DNA of 64,000 bases from an uncultured Dysgonomonas sp. (GTDB lineage Bacteria; Bacteroidota; Bacteroidia; Bacteroidales; Dysgonomonadaceae). Below are positions 7,822-16,763 of this stretch, piece after piece (the first letter of the stretch is position 1; each line of letters starts with the position of its first letter). The DNA is taken from NCBI RefSeq assembly GCF_900079725.1, contig NZ_LT599032.1, positions 4,026,054-4,090,053 on the forward strand, given 5' to 3'. The position numbers were made by a program, and so were the translations under genes. Below the pieces are notes generated by a model. It was not told the origin of the DNA. It saw only the letters and a list, made by a program, of their open reading frames with translations, and searched no databases.

Positions 7822-9084
7822 TTAATATCCTCTGATAGCTTTAATTCCCGGAAGAACTTTTCCTTCTATGAATTCAAGCAAAGCACCACCGCCAGTAGAT
7901 ACATAAGATACCTGATCGGCTAGGTTGAACTTGTTAACCGCAGCAACAGAGTCACCACCACCTACAAGGGAGAATGCTCCGGCTTTAGTTGCAGTAGCAA
8001 TTGCTTTAGCAACAGTTTCTGTACCGTGAGCGAAGTTGTCGAATTCGAATACGCCCACAGGACCATTCCAAAGGATAGTTTTAGAAGCCATGATTACATC
8101 AGTGAATTCTTTTTCACCTTTAGGGCCTATGTCGAAACCAGACCATCCGTCAGGGATATTGTCGGCATCTGTAAATTGTGTATTTGCATCGTTTGCAAAC
8201 TTGTCGCCAAGCTTGGCATCGCTGGCGATAACCAGGTTTACTCCGTTAGCCTTAGCTTTAGCCATAATGTCTTTAGCCAGTTCCAGTTTGTCGTCTTCGC
8301 AAAGAGAATTACCGATCTTGCCGCCATTCGCTTTTTCGAATGTGAAAGCCATACCACCACCGATGATAAGGTTGTTCACTTTGTCTAGCAGGTTTTCGAT
8401 GATATCTATTTTAGAAGATACTTTCGATCCACCGATGATTGCAGTGAACGGACGTGCAGTTTCTTTCATTACTTTCTCTACAGCGTCTATTTCTTTCTGC
8501 ATCAGATAACCGAACATTTTGTGTTCAGCATCGAAGTAATCCGCGATAAGCGCAGTAGAAGCATGTGCACGGTGAGCCGTTCCGAAAGCGTCATTTACAT
8601 ATACATCTGCATAAGATGCAAGTGTCTTTGTAAATTCTTTCTGGCTTTCTTTGATAGCTTTCTTTGCAGCAGCTTTTACGTCATCGCTTGCATCATCGGC
8701 CAATCCGCGAGGTTTGCCTTCTTCTTCAGCATAGAAGCGGAGGTTTTCAAGCAAAAGAGCTTCGCCCGGTTGAAGAGCAGCAGCTTTTATTCCGGCTTCT
8801 TCACCTACACAGTCGTTAGCGAATTGCACGTCAACTCCCAGAAGTTTAGATACGTGAGCAAGGATATGTTTCAGCGAATATTTTTCTTCTACACCTTTAG
8901 GACGTCCAAGGTGAGATGCAATGATCGGGCTACCACCGTCGGCTATGATTTTTTTTAGTGTAGGCATAGCTGCACGGATACGAGTGTCGTCTGTGATGTT
9001 GAAATCTGCATCTAGAGGCACATTGAAGTCAACTCTGACGAACGCTTTCTTTCCTGAAAAATTGAATTTGTCAATTGTAATCAT
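7822..9084 (-). CDS. pgk: Phosphoglycerate kinase
   Basis: Glycolytic enzyme interconverting 1,3-bisphosphoglycerate + ADP and 3-phosphoglycerate + ATP in the cytoplasm. The 420 residues match bacterial Pgk. Visible signatures are [14 protein letters not shown] near the N-terminus, the substrate loop HLGRPKG, the hinge-region [11 protein letters not shown] and the nucleotide-binding [12 protein letters not shown] near the C-terminus. It is monocistronic: its own terminator lies downstream and a TATATTTG -7 element upstream. The reading frame is intact. Confidence 0.98.
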   Translation of the reverse strand: MITIDKFNFSGKKAFVRVDFNVPLDADFNITDDTRIRAAMPTLKKIIADGGSPIIASHLGRPKGVEEKYSLKHILAHVSKLLGVDVQFANDCVGEEAGIKAAALQPGEALLLENLRFYAEEEGKPRGLADDASDDVKAAAKKAIKESQKEFTKTLASYADVYVNDAFGTAHRAHASTALIADYFDAEHKMFGYLMQKEIDAVEKVMKETARPFTAIIGGSKVSSKIDIIENLLDKVNNLIIGGGMAFTFEKANGGKIGNSLCEDDKLELAKDIMAKAKANGVNLVIASDAKLGDKFANDANTQFTDADNIPDGWSGFDIGPKGEKEFTDVIMASKTILWNGPVGVFEFDNFAHGTETVAKAIATATKAGAFSLVGGGDSVAAVNKFNLADQVSYVSTGGGALLEFIEGKVLPGIKAIRGY

Positions 9085-9165
9085 GATTGTCTGTAATTAA
9101 ATATAATTAATATAATTGATTATCAGTGTATTGTTTGCTTGGATTTCCTATCCTTAAAAGCGGTA

Positions 9166-9173
9166 CAAATATA
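9166..9173 (-). promoter_or_regulatory. -7 promoter element for pgk
   Basis: The minus strand reads TATATTTG (TAnnTTTG consensus), about 80 bp before the pgk start. A long 5' leader would result. No clear -33 element. Confidence 0.45.
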
Positions 9174-9277
9174 CTAAATTCTATGGAAGATTTTTTGCTT
9201 CAAAATGAAATTATCGTGAAATTTGCCTGAATCTATATATTATGTTGTTATTTGTGAGTCAGACTTGACAAAAGTAA

Positions 9278-9285
9278 TATCTTTG
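9278..9285 (+). promoter_or_regulatory. -7 promoter element for marC
   Basis: TATCTTTG fits TAnnTTTG, and a TTTG at 9251-9254 is a possible -33 element with a slightly long 23-nt spacer. The start codon of marC lies at 9299. Confidence 0.5.
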
Positions 9286-9298
9286 CTGAAAAAAGAAT

Positions 9299-9931
9299 AT
9301 GACCGAATTGTTAGCCTACGGATTATTGGTTTTCACATCTTTCTTTACTCTTATAAACCCTATCAGCGCTATGCCTGTTTTTCTCGGGCTTACTTCCGAT
9401 ATGGAACCGAAAGACAGGGTTGCTGTGGCAAAACGGGCAGTGGTGGTTTCGCTGATTATCGTGTTGGTCTTTGCTTTTTCCGGGCAGTTTTTGTTCAGAG
9501 TATTTGGTATATCTGTCAACAGTTTCCGGATAGTAGGCGGCGCCATTTTCTTCGTTGTCGGTTTCGATATGCTTAATGCCCGGTTGTCGCCGATTAAGGC
9601 AAAGGGATCAGAGATAAAGCAGACAATCAAAGATATCGCTATTACACCACTAGCCATACCGATGCTTTGCGGCCCAGGGGCAATAACGAATGCTATCGTC
9701 TTGATGGAAGATGCGGATAGTATATTGCTAAAAGTAACTTTTGTAGTAGCACTATGTCTTATGTTGCTGGTTACTTATCTCATTCTTATCAGTTCATCAA
9801 AACTGATAAAACGGTTTGGCGAAACCGGTATCAATGTAATGATGCGTCTGATGGGACTTATAGTGATGGTAATAGCAGTTGAGTTTTTCCTGGCAGGGAT
9901 AAGGCCATTTTTAGAGAGCCTTTTCAATTAA
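9299..9931 (+). CDS. MarC family inner-membrane protein
   Basis: A 210-residue integral membrane protein with six hydrophobic segments. The N-terminal segment with FFTLINPISAMPVFLGLT and the central PLAIPMLCGPGAITNAIVL are characteristic of the MarC/UPF0056 family. The family was once linked to multiple antibiotic resistance, which was not upheld; its function is unknown. It ends inside the convergent DUF4328 gene (21-bp tail-to-tail overlap), so no terminator fits between them. Confidence 0.92.
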   Translation: MTELLAYGLLVFTSFFTLINPISAMPVFLGLTSDMEPKDRVAVAKRAVVVSLIIVLVFAFSGQFLFRVFGISVNSFRIVGGAIFFVVGFDMLNARLSPIKAKGSEIKQTIKDIAITPLAIPMLCGPGAITNAIVLMEDADSILLKVTFVVALCLMLLVTYLILISSSKLIKRFGETGINVMMRLMGLIVMVIAVEFFLAGIRPFLESLFN

Positions 9932-10597
9932 GGAGTCTTCTTTTTCTTCTGTTTCGAAAAGAAGCTTTTCTGCTTTATTATAATCTTCAATAATTATAAT
10001 AGTGATTATACAGAGTGTGGTTTCTATTGCTGAATTTATTACTGACAGGAATAAATTGGAACCGGTGTCAATGGATGAAAAACTCCATTCGATTCTGAAT
10101 GATATGCTTCCGAATATGAGGCTGAATATCCATATTGTCCACCATCCTTTAACATAATCTGTTTTCAGCCGTTCTGTATATGGCTCCTTACTATTGAACA
10201 AAAGATACTGGTCTGTTTTTATATATAGTTCTTTCATAATCCTGTATGGAACAAACAGATTTATGATTGGAATAAACCAAGCTCCGGCTGCCCATCCATT
10301 AGAATATTCGAGTTTATTCATCTTCTTTTCAAGATTGTAATAAGCTCTTCTGAACCACTGAATGAATGTTATAGCCGATGCTATTACCGCCAGAAATGTC
10401 AATATCGCTGTATAGCCCTCAACTGATGCTATTATAAAAAAAGTGTTTTCAGAAATGTATTCTTTGGGTATAATTTCATAACTAACCATTAATTGGATAA
10501 TCTCCAAAATAAGTGTTATTGCGCATGTTATCATTACAATCCATATTAAAGCGATGGCGTTTTTTGCTCTTTGGGAGTTAGACCTTAATTCATCCAT
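9911..10597 (-). CDS. DUF4328 domain membrane protein
   Basis: A 228-residue membrane protein. The DUF4328 signature NGWAAGAWFIPIINLFVPYRIMKELY lies about residues 99-124, preceded by FRRAYYNLEK. Five or six hydrophobic segments are predicted (near residues 14-38, 50-80, 104-120, 150-172, 180-202). The C-terminus is acidic. Function unknown. It converges on and overlaps marC. Confidence 0.82.
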   Translation of the reverse strand: MDELRSNSQRAKNAIALIWIVMITCAITLILEIIQLMVSYEIIPKEYISENTFFIIASVEGYTAILTFLAVIASAITFIQWFRRAYYNLEKKMNKLEYSNGWAAGAWFIPIINLFVPYRIMKELYIKTDQYLLFNSKEPYTERLKTDYVKGWWTIWIFSLIFGSISFRIEWSFSSIDTGSNLFLSVINSAIETTLCIITIIIIEDYNKAEKLLFETEEKEDSLIEKAL

Positions 10598-10754
10598 ATG
10601 TGTATTTCTTATATTAGATTTGATTATGACATAAAACTATAAAAATAAGTGATATAATGCATACACTATACTCTATTTAATTTATCGGCTTAAATACTTC
10701 GTTCCGCTTAATTTTTTTTAACTCCGAATTATCGGTTTTCAGATTTAACATTTC

Positions 10755-10762
10755 TATTTTTG
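10755..10762 (+). promoter_or_regulatory. -7 promoter element for the bat operon
   Basis: TATTTTTG matches TAnnTTTG, 118 bp before the moxR start. The long leader and the lack of a clear -33 TTTG make this tentative. Confidence 0.4.
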
Positions 10763-10879
10763 TCGTGCTTAGTAAAATAGGAGTGATATGCCCGTAAAAT
10801 ATCGGGGGCTAATCTGAGTTTACTAATTATAATTGAGGAAAATCAAACAATAAATATAAACGCAAAATAGTATAACAGT

Positions 10880-11872
10880 ATGGCGCAAGTTGACATTCGA
10901 GAACTTACCGAAAGGATACAGAGTAAAAGCTCATTTGTAGAATCTCTCACAATGGGTATGGATAAAGTGATTGTGGGACAAAAACATCTCGTAGAATCAC
11001 TTTTGATAGGTCTTTTAGCTGATGGGCATATCCTGCTTGAAGGGGTGCCGGGTTTGGCAAAGACTCTGGCAATAAAATCTTTGGCTTCGCTCATCGATGC
11101 TAAGTATAGTCGTATACAGTTTACTCCCGACCTATTGCCTGCCGATGTTATCGGAACAATGATCTACAGCCAGAAAAACGAAGAGTTCTTCGTAAAACAC
11201 GGACCTGTATTTTCAAATTTTGTATTGGCAGATGAAATAAACCGTGCTCCTGCCAAAGTACAGAGTGCATTACTCGAAGCCATGCAGGAACGCCAGGTGA
11301 CAATTGGAGAAAAGACATATAAATTACCGTCCCCATTCCTGGTAATGGCAACTCAGAACCCTATTGAGCAGGAAGGTACTTATCCGCTTCCGGAAGCACA
11401 GGTAGACCGTTTCATGCTGAAAGTAGTGATAAATTACCCGAAGAAAGAAGAGGAAAAATTAATCCTGAGAAACAACCTGACAGGAGACTATGGTAAATTA
11501 ACTCCGGTAATGAAAGCGGATGAAATCATTGGAGCCCGCGAAGTAGTGAAAGATGTTTATCTGGACGAAAAGATAGAGAAATATATTGTCGATATTGTAT
11601 TTGCTACACGTTTCCCTGAGGAAAACGGATTGACATCGCTAAAAGGAATGATCGGTTTCGGAGCATCACCGCGTGCATCTATCAGTCTGGCTTTGGCTTC
11701 GCGTGCATATGCATTTATCAAACGCAGAGGTTACGTTATCCCTGAGGATATTCGTGCAGTATGCCACGACGTATTGCGCCACCGTATCGGACTGACATAT
11801 GAAGCGGAAGCTAATAATACGAACTCCGATGAGATTATTAGCGAAATTTTGAATAAAATCGAAGTGCCTTGA
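10880..11872 (+). CDS. MoxR-family AAA+ ATPase, first gene of the bat operon
   Basis: A 330-residue AAA+ chaperone-like ATPase. Walker A GVPGLAKT (55-62), Walker B LADEINR (116-122), and sensor-1 region FLVMATQNPIEQEGTYPLPEAQ are intact. MoxR proteins are thought to help VWA-domain partners fold or acquire metal ions. The partners here are presumably the DUF58 protein, BatA and BatB encoded downstream. The stop codon at 11870-11872 abuts a repeat-framed module that separates it from the DUF58 gene; without it the genes would be only 4 nt apart. Confidence 0.95.
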   Translation: MAQVDIRELTERIQSKSSFVESLTMGMDKVIVGQKHLVESLLIGLLADGHILLEGVPGLAKTLAIKSLASLIDAKYSRIQFTPDLLPADVIGTMIYSQKNEEFFVKHGPVFSNFVLADEINRAPAKVQSALLEAMQERQVTIGEKTYKLPSPFLVMATQNPIEQEGTYPLPEAQVDRFMLKVVINYPKKEEEKLILRNNLTGDYGKLTPVMKADEIIGAREVVKDVYLDEKIEKYIVDIVFATRFPEENGLTSLKGMIGFGASPRASISLALASRAYAFIKRRGYVIPEDIRAVCHDVLRHRIGLTYEAEANNTNSDEIISEILNKIEVP

Positions 11873-12315
11873 TCAGTAAATAGTTGACAGTAAACAGTAA
11901 TCAGTACAAAGATGATTCAAAAAGATAGTATAGTTTATGAGAAGGCTTATTCATTTGCAATAAAAATTGTAGGATTGCATAAATCCTTAAACGGAAAGAA
12001 TGAATATATCTTGTCGAAACAAATACTTAGATGCGGAACATCTGGTGCAAATATTGCTGAAGCTAATGGTGCAATATCGCATGCCGATTTTTCGGCAAAA
12101 ATGAGTATTGCATACAAAGAAGTGCTGGAAACTAAATACTGGTAATCCTTACTTAAGGATACTAATTACTTGGAATTTGATACTTTCACAGAGATATATA
12201 AAGATGTGGATGAAATCGCAAGAATATTATTTTCGATACTAAAAACAACCAGAATAAAGTGACGGAAAATATAGTGTACGATACTGTTTACTGTTTACTG
12301 TTTACTGTTTACTGA
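11873..12315. mobile_element. Candidate 443-bp module: inverted heptamer repeats framing a four-helix-bundle gene
   Basis: The left block 11873-11907 (begins TCAGTAAA, contains CAGTAAACAGTA, ends CAGTAC) is inverted relative to the right block 12276-12315 (begins GTAC, four tandem ACTGTTT heptamers at 12283-12310, ends TTTACTGA). The outermost 8 bp are perfect inverted repeats. The module begins at the base after the moxR stop and ends 4 nt before the DUF58 start, as if inserted in a tight operon junction. Mobility is an inference; no target duplication is apparent. Confidence 0.55.
11912..12262 (+). pseudogene. Four-helix-bundle (S23/IVP-type) protein gene with one nonsense codon
   Basis: The frame from ATG 11912 to TGA 12262 is exactly 117 codons, with a single in-frame TAA at 12143-12145. 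The first part reads FAIKIVGLHKSL, LSKQILRCGTSGANIAEANGA and SIAYKEVLETKYW. After the stop, the same frame continues SLLKDTNYLEFDTF and ILFSILKTTR, exactly as in full-length four-helix-bundle proteins, which have YWLSLLKDT with Leu where the stop is; one TTA-to-TAA change explains it. The family is best known from ORFs in 23S rRNA intervening sequences and is related to the bAvd protein of diversity-generating retroelements. The 77-residue truncated product would lack its last helix. Confidence 0.85.
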
Positions 12316-12319
12316 ATTT

Positions 12320-13189
12320 ATGGAAACAAGCGAATTATTAAAAAAAGTACGTCAGATTGAAATAAAGACCCGTGGTTTGTCCCGCAATATATTTGCAGGA
12401 CAATACCATTCAGCTTTTAAAGGCAGGGGGATGGCTTTTTCAGAGGTACGTGAATACCAGTATGGAGATGATATCCGTGACATAGACTGGAATGTGACGG
12501 CCCGCTACAACAAACCTTTTATTAAGGTATTTGAAGAGGAGCGGGAACTGACGGTTATGCTTCTTGTGGATGTGTCTGCCAGTCAGGATTTCGGAACAAG
12601 GGATTCACTAAAGCGCGATATGGTTACGGAAATTGCAGCAACTCTCGCATTTTCTGCCATACAGAACAATGATAAAATCGGGGTGATTTTCTTTTCCGAC
12701 AAGATAGAAAAATTCATTCCTCCCAAGAAGGGGAAGAAGCATATACTATATATTATCCGGGAGTTGATAAACTTTCAGGCAGACAGTGCTAAAACCGATG
12801 TGGGAATGGCTCTTAAATATCTGACGAATGTTATCAAAAAACGCTGCACAACATTTATGATATCCGACTTTATAGATATACAGGATTATAATAATGCCCT
12901 GACTATAGCCAATCGTAAACACGACATAGTTGCTTTGCAGGTTTATGATAATCTCGAAACCCAACTTCCGAGTGTGGGGCTTATGAAAGTAATGGATGCA
13001 GAGACCGGGACAGAACGTTGGGTGGATACTTCGTCCAAGAGAGTACGTCAGGTATATCAGGACTGGTGGAAAAAGCAGCAGGAGAATATGCAGACGTCGT
13101 TTAACCGGAGTAAAGTAGATAATGTATCAGTGCGTACTGATGAGGATTATGTAAAGGCATTAATGGCCTTGTTTAAGAAGAGAAGCTAA
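12320..13189 (+). CDS. DUF58 domain protein of the bat operon
   Basis: A 289-residue DUF58 protein without signal peptide. The family hallmark GRGMAFSEVREYQYGDDIRDIDWNVTAR spans about residues 35-63, followed by a VWA-like fold with LLVDVSASQDFGT (metal-site DxSxS, around 85-97) and FMISDFID later. Such proteins always travel with MoxR and VWA genes and are presumed clients or adaptors of the MoxR ATPase. It is the second functional gene of the bat operon. A 78-nt gap with short AT-rich repeats separates it from the next gene. Confidence 0.93.
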   Translation: METSELLKKVRQIEIKTRGLSRNIFAGQYHSAFKGRGMAFSEVREYQYGDDIRDIDWNVTARYNKPFIKVFEEERELTVMLLVDVSASQDFGTRDSLKRDMVTEIAATLAFSAIQNNDKIGVIFFSDKIEKFIPPKKGKKHILYIIRELINFQADSAKTDVGMALKYLTNVIKKRCTTFMISDFIDIQDYNNALTIANRKHDIVALQVYDNLETQLPSVGLMKVMDAETGTERWVDTSSKRVRQVYQDWWKKQQENMQTSFNRSKVDNVSVRTDEDYVKALMALFKKRS

Positions 13190-13194
13190 CAGAA

Positions 13195-13262
13195 TTTACT
13201 AATGAGTCAATTTGCCAATAAAAGAATTGGCATATCGGCACATTAAAAAATTGGCACATTAT
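13195..13262 (+). repeat. Short repeats in the bat operon (TTGGCACATTA type)
   Basis: The gap between the DUF58 gene and the next gene holds degenerate copies of an 11-mer: ATTGGCATATC, CGGCACATTAA and ATTGGCACATT, plus an inverted TTTGCCAAT. They lengthen an otherwise short operon junction. Confidence 0.5.
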
Positions 13263-13267
13263 AACAT

Positions 13268-14326
13268 ATGTTGAAACTAAAAAATATACTATTGCTTGGC
13301 TTGCTTTGCTGCCTGAGTTTTTCGCTATCGGCGCAGAAGTCGACAGTAAGGGCAACAATACAGCCGTCGGATATCCTGATCGGGGAACAGGCAATCATTA
13401 ATGTAGAGGTTATTGCACCAAAAGGGCGGGATATCATTTTCCCTCTTTATCCGGATACCCTTATAACAGGTATCGAGGTATTGAAGATGCTGAAACCGGA
13501 TACGGTAATGACAGAGGTGATGACTATCAGTCAGAAATATGTTGTGACTTCATTCGATTCCACGCTATACCATGTACCTTACATGCAGGTGATAGATGGT
13601 GTGGATACGCTTCGTACAAACGATTTTGGGCTGAAAGTTTCCGCGCCGCAATTATCGGAGCAATCTTTGGCATATCTCGAGCAATTGAAGAATCATCAGA
13701 CTGATTCCATAGACTTCGAAAAGCTTCAGATATCGGATATAAAAACAGTGCAAGATCCGCCATTTGTATGGCAGGACTATCTTGAATATTTGTATATACC
13801 TCTGATTATACTATTAATCCTTGCACTTATAGGGCTTGCTGTTTACTTCTATATACGGAAGAGGAATAAAGGATATTTCTTTACCCCGAAAATTGTTTTG
13901 CCTCCTCATGTGGTCGCATTACAGGGACTGGATAAGCTGAAAACGTCTAAACTATGGCAGAAAGGGCAGGAGAAGGAATATTATACCGAGCTTACAGATA
14001 TTCTTCGTGAATATATAGATAAACGCTTCAGCATAGATGCACCGGAAATGATCTCGGATGATATTATTGCTTCGGTACATTTGGCTACAGATACAAAATC
14101 GGCTACAGATGGCTTGTCGCAGATACTGAAACTAGCTGATCTGGTTAAGTTTGCCAAATACACTCCGTTTGCCGACGAGAACGACCTGAGTTTGGTAAAT
14201 GCTTACCTGTTCGTCAATCAGACTAAGATAGAAGAGCGCCAGACACTGGAAGAGCAAAAGGATAGCTTGACGGAGAGTCAGGCACCGAAAGAAAAAGAAA
14301 ACAAAGAAGATAAAAAACAAAGCTAA
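13268..14326 (+). CDS. Bat-operon membrane protein with BatD-like and DUF4381-like parts
   Basis: A 352-residue protein. It has a signal peptide (MLKLKNILLLGLLCCLSFSLSAQ) and a beta-rich periplasmic part (25-165) resembling the first domain of BatD. One transmembrane helix follows (176-196), then a cytoplasmic tail with KLWQKGQEKEYYTELTDILREYIDKRF, typical of DUF4381-type proteins encoded between DUF58 and batA in MoxR gene clusters. The extreme C-terminus is a charged low-complexity tail. It probably links the periplasmic Bat proteins to cytoplasmic MoxR/DUF58. The stop is 4 nt before batA, so coupling is likely. The domain assignment is from sequence resemblance only. Confidence 0.75.
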   Translation: MLKLKNILLLGLLCCLSFSLSAQKSTVRATIQPSDILIGEQAIINVEVIAPKGRDIIFPLYPDTLITGIEVLKMLKPDTVMTEVMTISQKYVVTSFDSTLYHVPYMQVIDGVDTLRTNDFGLKVSAPQLSEQSLAYLEQLKNHQTDSIDFEKLQISDIKTVQDPPFVWQDYLEYLYIPLIILLILALIGLAVYFYIRKRNKGYFFTPKIVLPPHVVALQGLDKLKTSKLWQKGQEKEYYTELTDILREYIDKRFSIDAPEMISDDIIASVHLATDTKSATDGLSQILKLADLVKFAKYTPFADENDLSLVNAYLFVNQTKIEERQTLEEQKDSLTESQAPKEKENKEDKKQS

Positions 14327-14330
14327 AGAT

Positions 14331-15323
14331 ATGATGGATATAGTATATGCCAATCCGAAATACTTATACTTACTCTTATTGCTGATACCGCTGATTGTGT
14401 GGTACATCATTAAGTTGAGGAAGATGCAGGCTACATTTAAGATGTCTTCAGGCTTTGCCTTTGAGAAAGCACCTTCTACAATTAGAGTTTATTTGCGACA
14501 CTTTCCGTTTTTGCTACGGGTGATTGCGATTGCACTGGTTATAATCGTTCTGGCGCGTCCGCAGAGTGTCAATTCTTCGGATGTTTCAAATTCTGAGGGA
14601 ATTGATATTGTGATGGCTCTCGATATTTCGGGTACGATGATGGCGCAGGATTTTTCGCCTACACGCCTCGAAGCGGCAAAGAAGGTTGCCGCAGAATTTA
14701 TAAATGACAGGCCTAACGACAGGATCGGTCTGGTCATATTCGGAGGAGAAAGTTTTACTCAATGCCCGCTGACAACGGATCACAAGGTATTGTTGAACTT
14801 ACTCACAGAGGTTAAATTCGGAATGATAGAAGATGGTACTGCCATCGGTCTGGGTTTAGCTAATTCTGTAAACCGCTTGAAAGACAGTAAGTCCAAATCG
14901 CGGGTTGTAATACTTTTAACTGATGGTTCCAATAATGCCGGACAAATTGCACCTTTAACGGCAGCCGAACTGGCGGCGTCTTATGATATACGTGTTTATA
15001 CCATAGGGATTGGTTCCAGAGGGACGTCTACAGCAAGGATAATGACACCTTACGGCTTGCAGAGTATGCAGGTGTCAGGCGACTTTGACGAGCGCACTCT
15101 GACGGAGATAGCAGCCATTACCAAAGGGCAATACTTCCGTGCGACGGACAATACCAGTCTGAGTGCAATATACGACGAAATAGACCAAATGGAAAAAACT
15201 CATATAAGTGTAAACACTGTAACCAAGCGTAAAGAACTTTACATGCCATTTGCCATTTTTGCTTTGGCTCTGGTAGGACTGGAATTGGTTCTTCGTCGGA
15301 CTTGGTTGAGGAATATACCTTAA
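14331..15323 (+). CDS. batA: BatA, VWA-domain membrane protein
   Basis: A 330-residue member of the Bacteroides aerotolerance (Bat) set. N-terminal helices lie at about 8-28 and 58-76, then a von Willebrand A domain with MIDAS motif DISGTM (98-103), and a C-terminal helix about 308-325. The VWA domain probably faces the periplasm and binds divalent metal. Two ATGs are adjacent (14331 and 14334). batA and batB are paralogues of similar length and layout; this one varies the usual DxSxS to DxSGT. Loss of Bat proteins in Bacteroides was linked to reduced oxygen tolerance, but the mechanism is unclear. Confidence 0.92.
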   Translation: MMDIVYANPKYLYLLLLLIPLIVWYIIKLRKMQATFKMSSGFAFEKAPSTIRVYLRHFPFLLRVIAIALVIIVLARPQSVNSSDVSNSEGIDIVMALDISGTMMAQDFSPTRLEAAKKVAAEFINDRPNDRIGLVIFGGESFTQCPLTTDHKVLLNLLTEVKFGMIEDGTAIGLGLANSVNRLKDSKSKSRVVILLTDGSNNAGQIAPLTAAELAASYDIRVYTIGIGSRGTSTARIMTPYGLQSMQVSGDFDERTLTEIAAITKGQYFRATDNTSLSAIYDEIDQMEKTHISVNTVTKRKELYMPFAIFALALVGLELVLRRTWLRNIP

Positions 15324-15327
15324 AAAG

Positions 15328-15420
15328 TGAAAAGTGAAAAATTAAGAATTAAGAGTTAAGAATTAAGAATGGCGCGAGGCGACAAAGCTCATAACTTATA
15401 ATTTATAACTCATAACTTGT
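15328..15420 (+). repeat. AATTAAG heptamer and ATAACTT-type repeats between batA and batB
   Basis: The 106-nt gap holds GTGAAAA duplications, several phased AATTAAG/AGTTAAG heptamers (about 15339-15369), a short GC-rich link GGCGCGAGGCGAC, and three CATAACTT/TTATAACT units. It has no coding potential. A relative of the AATTAAGAATGAAAAATTAA run recurs near 24.58 kb. Confidence 0.6.
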
Positions 15421-15429
15421 ATAAGAAAT

Positions 15430-16452
15430 ATGTTTAAGTTTGCGAATCCTGAATATCTGTATTTATTCTTTGCGATACCTGTTTTTGTAATAGGTTTTAT
15501 CTTTCTGAATATAAGAAAGAGAAAAAGTGTGGAGAAACTGGGAACACTTGCCTTGGTAAAAAGAATGATGCCTGAACTTTCATTGAAACGATCGTATCTG
15601 AAATTCTGGCTTATACTTGTCGCCATAGGTTTCGGCATAGTTGTCCTTGCACGCCCGCAGTTTGGAACAAAAGTGGAGAAGGTAGACAAGAAAGGGATAG
15701 AACTGGTTATTGCCATCGACGTATCTAATTCGATGATGGCTGAAGATATAAAACCGAGCAGATTAGCTAAAGCAAAGCAAATGCTGACCCGTATTATCGA
15801 TGAACGCAGGGATGATAAAGTGGCTATCGTTGTATTTGCCGGAGAGGCTTTTATTCAATTGCCACTTACTCCTGATAACCAGTCTGCGAAATTGTTTTTG
15901 GAAACGATCGACCCCAGTCTTGTGCCTGTTCAGGGAACAGCGATCGGCAGCGCAATAGATATCAGCATGAGTTGTTTTTCTAACGATACGGATATAGATA
16001 AAGCTATTGTCCTGATTACCGATGGAGAAGGGCATGAAGGTGATGCAGAAGGAGCAGCCGCGCGCGCAGCCGATCAGGGAGTGCATGTGAATGTTGTGGG
16101 TATAGGTACAACGGAAGGTGCGATGATTCCGGTTTCACCGGGTTCTAACAATATGAAACGTGACACACAAGGGCAACCGGTTGTGACAAAGCTGAATGAA
16201 GAGATGTGCCGCCAGATAGCAAAAGCCGGAAAAGGGCTTTATGCACATGCTGATAATTCGAATAGTGCACTGAAAAGCCTGCAAGCAGAGTTGGAAAAAT
16301 TGCAGAAAAAAGAAATAGATGGAATAGCATATTCCGAATATGACGAAAAATATCAGATTTTCGCCTGGGTTATGCTGGCTCTGCTTCTACTTGAGATATG
16401 TGTGTTTGAGAAGAAGAACAGGATATTCCGTAATATCAGGTTGTTTAAATAA
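15430..16452 (+). CDS. batB: BatB, VWA-domain membrane protein
   Basis: A 340-residue paralogue of BatA. N-terminal helices at about 10-27 and 58-76, a VWA domain with canonical MIDAS DVSNS (97-101), and a C-terminal helix (about 313-330). The N-terminal block FKFANPEYLYLFF mirrors BatA's VYANPKYLYLLL, showing ancient duplication. Function as for BatA: envelope-associated, presumed partner of MoxR. It is followed by a 311-nt gap holding repeat island 2, which may separate a second transcription unit (batC onward). Confidence 0.92.
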   Translation: MFKFANPEYLYLFFAIPVFVIGFIFLNIRKRKSVEKLGTLALVKRMMPELSLKRSYLKFWLILVAIGFGIVVLARPQFGTKVEKVDKKGIELVIAIDVSNSMMAEDIKPSRLAKAKQMLTRIIDERRDDKVAIVVFAGEAFIQLPLTPDNQSAKLFLETIDPSLVPVQGTAIGSAIDISMSCFSNDTDIDKAIVLITDGEGHEGDAEGAAARAADQGVHVNVVGIGTTEGAMIPVSPGSNNMKRDTQGQPVVTKLNEEMCRQIAKAGKGLYAHADNSNSALKSLQAELEKLQKKEIDGIAYSEYDEKYQIFAWVMLALLLLEICVFEKKNRIFRNIRLFK

Positions 16453-16489
16453 AGTGAATCTGTATTTAAATCCGGGTGTTACTTTCTTT

Positions 16490-16712
16490 ATATAACTTTA
16501 TCTATATATACAGATAACAAGCGTGTTATCGATAAAAAGTAACAGTGCGTAAAAGTATAAAAATGTGTAACCTTTGTTACTTTTTAACAAGTAGTAAGTT
16601 TTAAGTAATAAGTGGGAGGTATAAGTAGACGAGATACGAGATACAAGTTGTTCACTGATGACTGTTTACTGTTAACTGATATATCTGTTACCTTTGTTAC
16701 CTTTTCAACTAC
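16490..16712. repeat. Intergenic repeat island 2 with 141-bp inverted-repeat partner
   Basis: The 311-nt gap between batB and batC has no gene. It opens with ACTTTATCTATATATA (from about 16490). A 141-bp unit at 16565-16705 is bounded on both sides by the GTGTAACCTTTGTTACC-type motif and contains GAGATACGAGATAC and heptad ACTG repeats. The reverse complement of this unit lies at 24664-24804 with only 5 mismatches. Confidence 0.9.
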
Positions 16713-16763
16713 TAATTGGCATAAATAAGTAAAAAAGTATTCTTAATTGAGACTGTGAACGAG

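Noticed and set aside
12283-12314. Tandem ACTGTTT heptamers as a CRISPR or minisatellite
   Set aside because: Units are 7 bp with no spacers, and no cas genes are in the window. They are better explained as the end of the four-helix-bundle module.
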